Source: Apis mellifera
Lineage: Eukaryota; Arthropoda; Insecta; Hymenoptera; Apidae
Reading direction: 5' to 3'
Assembly: GCF_003254395.2 (NCBI RefSeq)
Contig: NC_037647.1
Span: forward strand, 3,326,350-3,390,349
DNA: 64,000 nt
The position numbers were made by a program, and so were the translations under genes. A model generated the notes under the pieces. That model did no database searches. It was not told the origin of the DNA and worked only from the letters and a program-made list of their open reading frames with translations. Position 1 is the stretch's first letter; each line of letters begins with the position of its first letter. Shown in pieces: positions 63,039 to 64,000 of this stretch.

Positions 63039-63490
63039 CGAGGCGCGCACACGTTTCGCCATATTTCAATTTACGGCGTGTGCATTAAACACGATCCGTT
63101 CTGTAATCTCGATCGAGTGCCAATTGGTCCGTGAGGATAAATGGAGCGGTGCCACGCTGCGAATGTTTCACGCGCGTTCCATATACAGACACTTATTTTT
63201 AGACGAAATCAGTGCAACACCTACGTCAATCAGACGGGTACGGTGCCGGTGTGACAGGAATAAAATTGGTGCGTCCGTCGCTCTAGAAATAAATACGTCT
63301 AGACGTCCAACTTTCACTTGGCCGTCATTGACAGGCTTAACCTTCCGCGGTACACTTTTCAAGAACGACGTGCCCGTCGCCGTGGTTTCCGGGGAACCAA
63401 GACTTTGATCGATTCGTTCCGTGAAACGAATATGCCCCTCCTTTTTGAAGAATATGCCCTCGGATATTTGTCTCGAGAAATCTCTTTCCT
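61150..63490. repeat. inverted arm of the 2.3-kb repeat
   Basis: This is the reverse complement of about 58,440-60,783. Paired positions add to about 121,933 (for example 59,133-59,333 with 62,602-62,802, and 60,056-60,295 with 61,638-61,877). The two arms are nearly identical, with identical translated frames over long stretches. The spacer between them (about 60,784-61,149) is made of a forward copy of the 58,440-58,740 sequence plus the 73-base piece shared with 57,517-57,593. Confidence 0.9.
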
Positions 63491-63956
63491 CTTAAGAGGA
63501 AAGAGATTTCTCGAGACAAAATATCCGAAGGGGCATATTCTTCAAAAAGGAGGGGCAATTATCGTTTCACGGAACGAATCGATCAAAGTCTTGGTTCCCC
63601 GGAAACCACGGCGACGGGCACGTCGTTCTTGAAAAGTGTACCGCGGAAGGTTAAGCCTGTCAATGACGGCCAAGTGAAAGTTGGACGTCTAGACGTATTA
63701 TTTTCTAGAGCGACGGACGCACCAATTTTATTCCTGTCACACCGGCACCGTACCCGTCTGATTGACGTAGGTGTTGCACTGATTTCGTCTAAAAATAAGT
63801 GTCTGTATATGGAACGCGCGTGAAACATTCGCAGCGTGGCACGCTCCATTTATCCTCACGGACCAATTGGCACTCGATCGAGATTCAGAACGGATCGTGT
63901 TTAATGCACACGCCGTAAATTTGAAATATGGCGAAACGTGTGCGCGCCTCGGGGAA

Positions 63957-63997
<41 letters not shown>

Positions 63998-64000
63998 AAA
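62982..64000. repeat. zero-spacer palindrome centred at 63,493/63,494
   Basis: TTTCCTCTTAAGAGGAAA lies at the centre. The arms continue outward for at least 500 bases to the window edge, with only small indels between them (for example GCCCTCGG against CCGAAGGGGC). The right arm is also a direct copy of about 58,440-58,940. There is no loop at all, so it is a head-to-head join at one point. Confidence 0.95.

Overview
The window is insect nuclear DNA, most likely from a hymenopteran and possibly a bee. It is AT-rich, with CpG-rich islands, long microsatellites and homopolymers, and it carries most of one intron-containing gene on the minus strand. That gene is fasciclin-2 (Fas2, the insect NCAM-type adhesion protein), recognised from its Ig and fibronectin-III domains and its close match to Drosophila Fas2. 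The bee assignment is an inference from base composition only.

The gene occupies 478-13,896 and reads right to left. I placed seven coding exons whose splice sites and phases all fit: a candidate signal-peptide exon (13,806-13,896), two exons that share Ig1 (10,844-11,009 and 4,758-4,927), Ig2 (3,929-4,194), one large exon for Ig3-Ig5 and the start of Fn3-1 (2,119-3,172), the rest of Fn3-1 plus Fn3-2 (1,344-1,796), and a terminal exon (478-590) encoding a GPI-anchor signal. Together they give 2,313 nt, or 770 residues plus a stop. The transmembrane ends known in other insects are not in the window and would lie to the left. A 149-bp element with TTAA duplications and 13-bp inverted ends, of piggyBac-MITE type, sits in the intron at 1,797-2,118. 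The 5.9-kb intron that splits Ig1 holds GC-richer blocks that may be regulatory.

From about 14 to 40 kb I see no convincing gene. This is upstream or 5' intronic DNA with degenerate tandem repeats, a purine-strand tract of about 850 bp (18.48-19.32 kb) and scattered GC-rich islands. From 40 to 48 kb there are two repeat elements with related ends. Both are bordered by inverted clusters of GGTAAGTA, which resembles a perfect 5' splice site. One contains a 133-bp array full of forkhead-like TGTTTAC motifs. The other contains about nine copies of a 374-bp unit with two GTCGAC-centred palindromes, followed by a 38-bp minisatellite carrying TGACGTCA.

From 50.67 to 57.52 kb the 374-bp array and its right flank are repeated, but with dense one-base insertions and deletions, mostly in runs. 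After a 25-base N gap come head-to-tail and head-to-head copies of a roughly 2.3-kb sequence, including a palindrome with no spacer centred at 63,493/63,494. The right-hand 13 kb therefore looks largely like unpolished long-read gap filling, with read-through palindromes, laid over real repeats. It should not be taken as finished genome structure.
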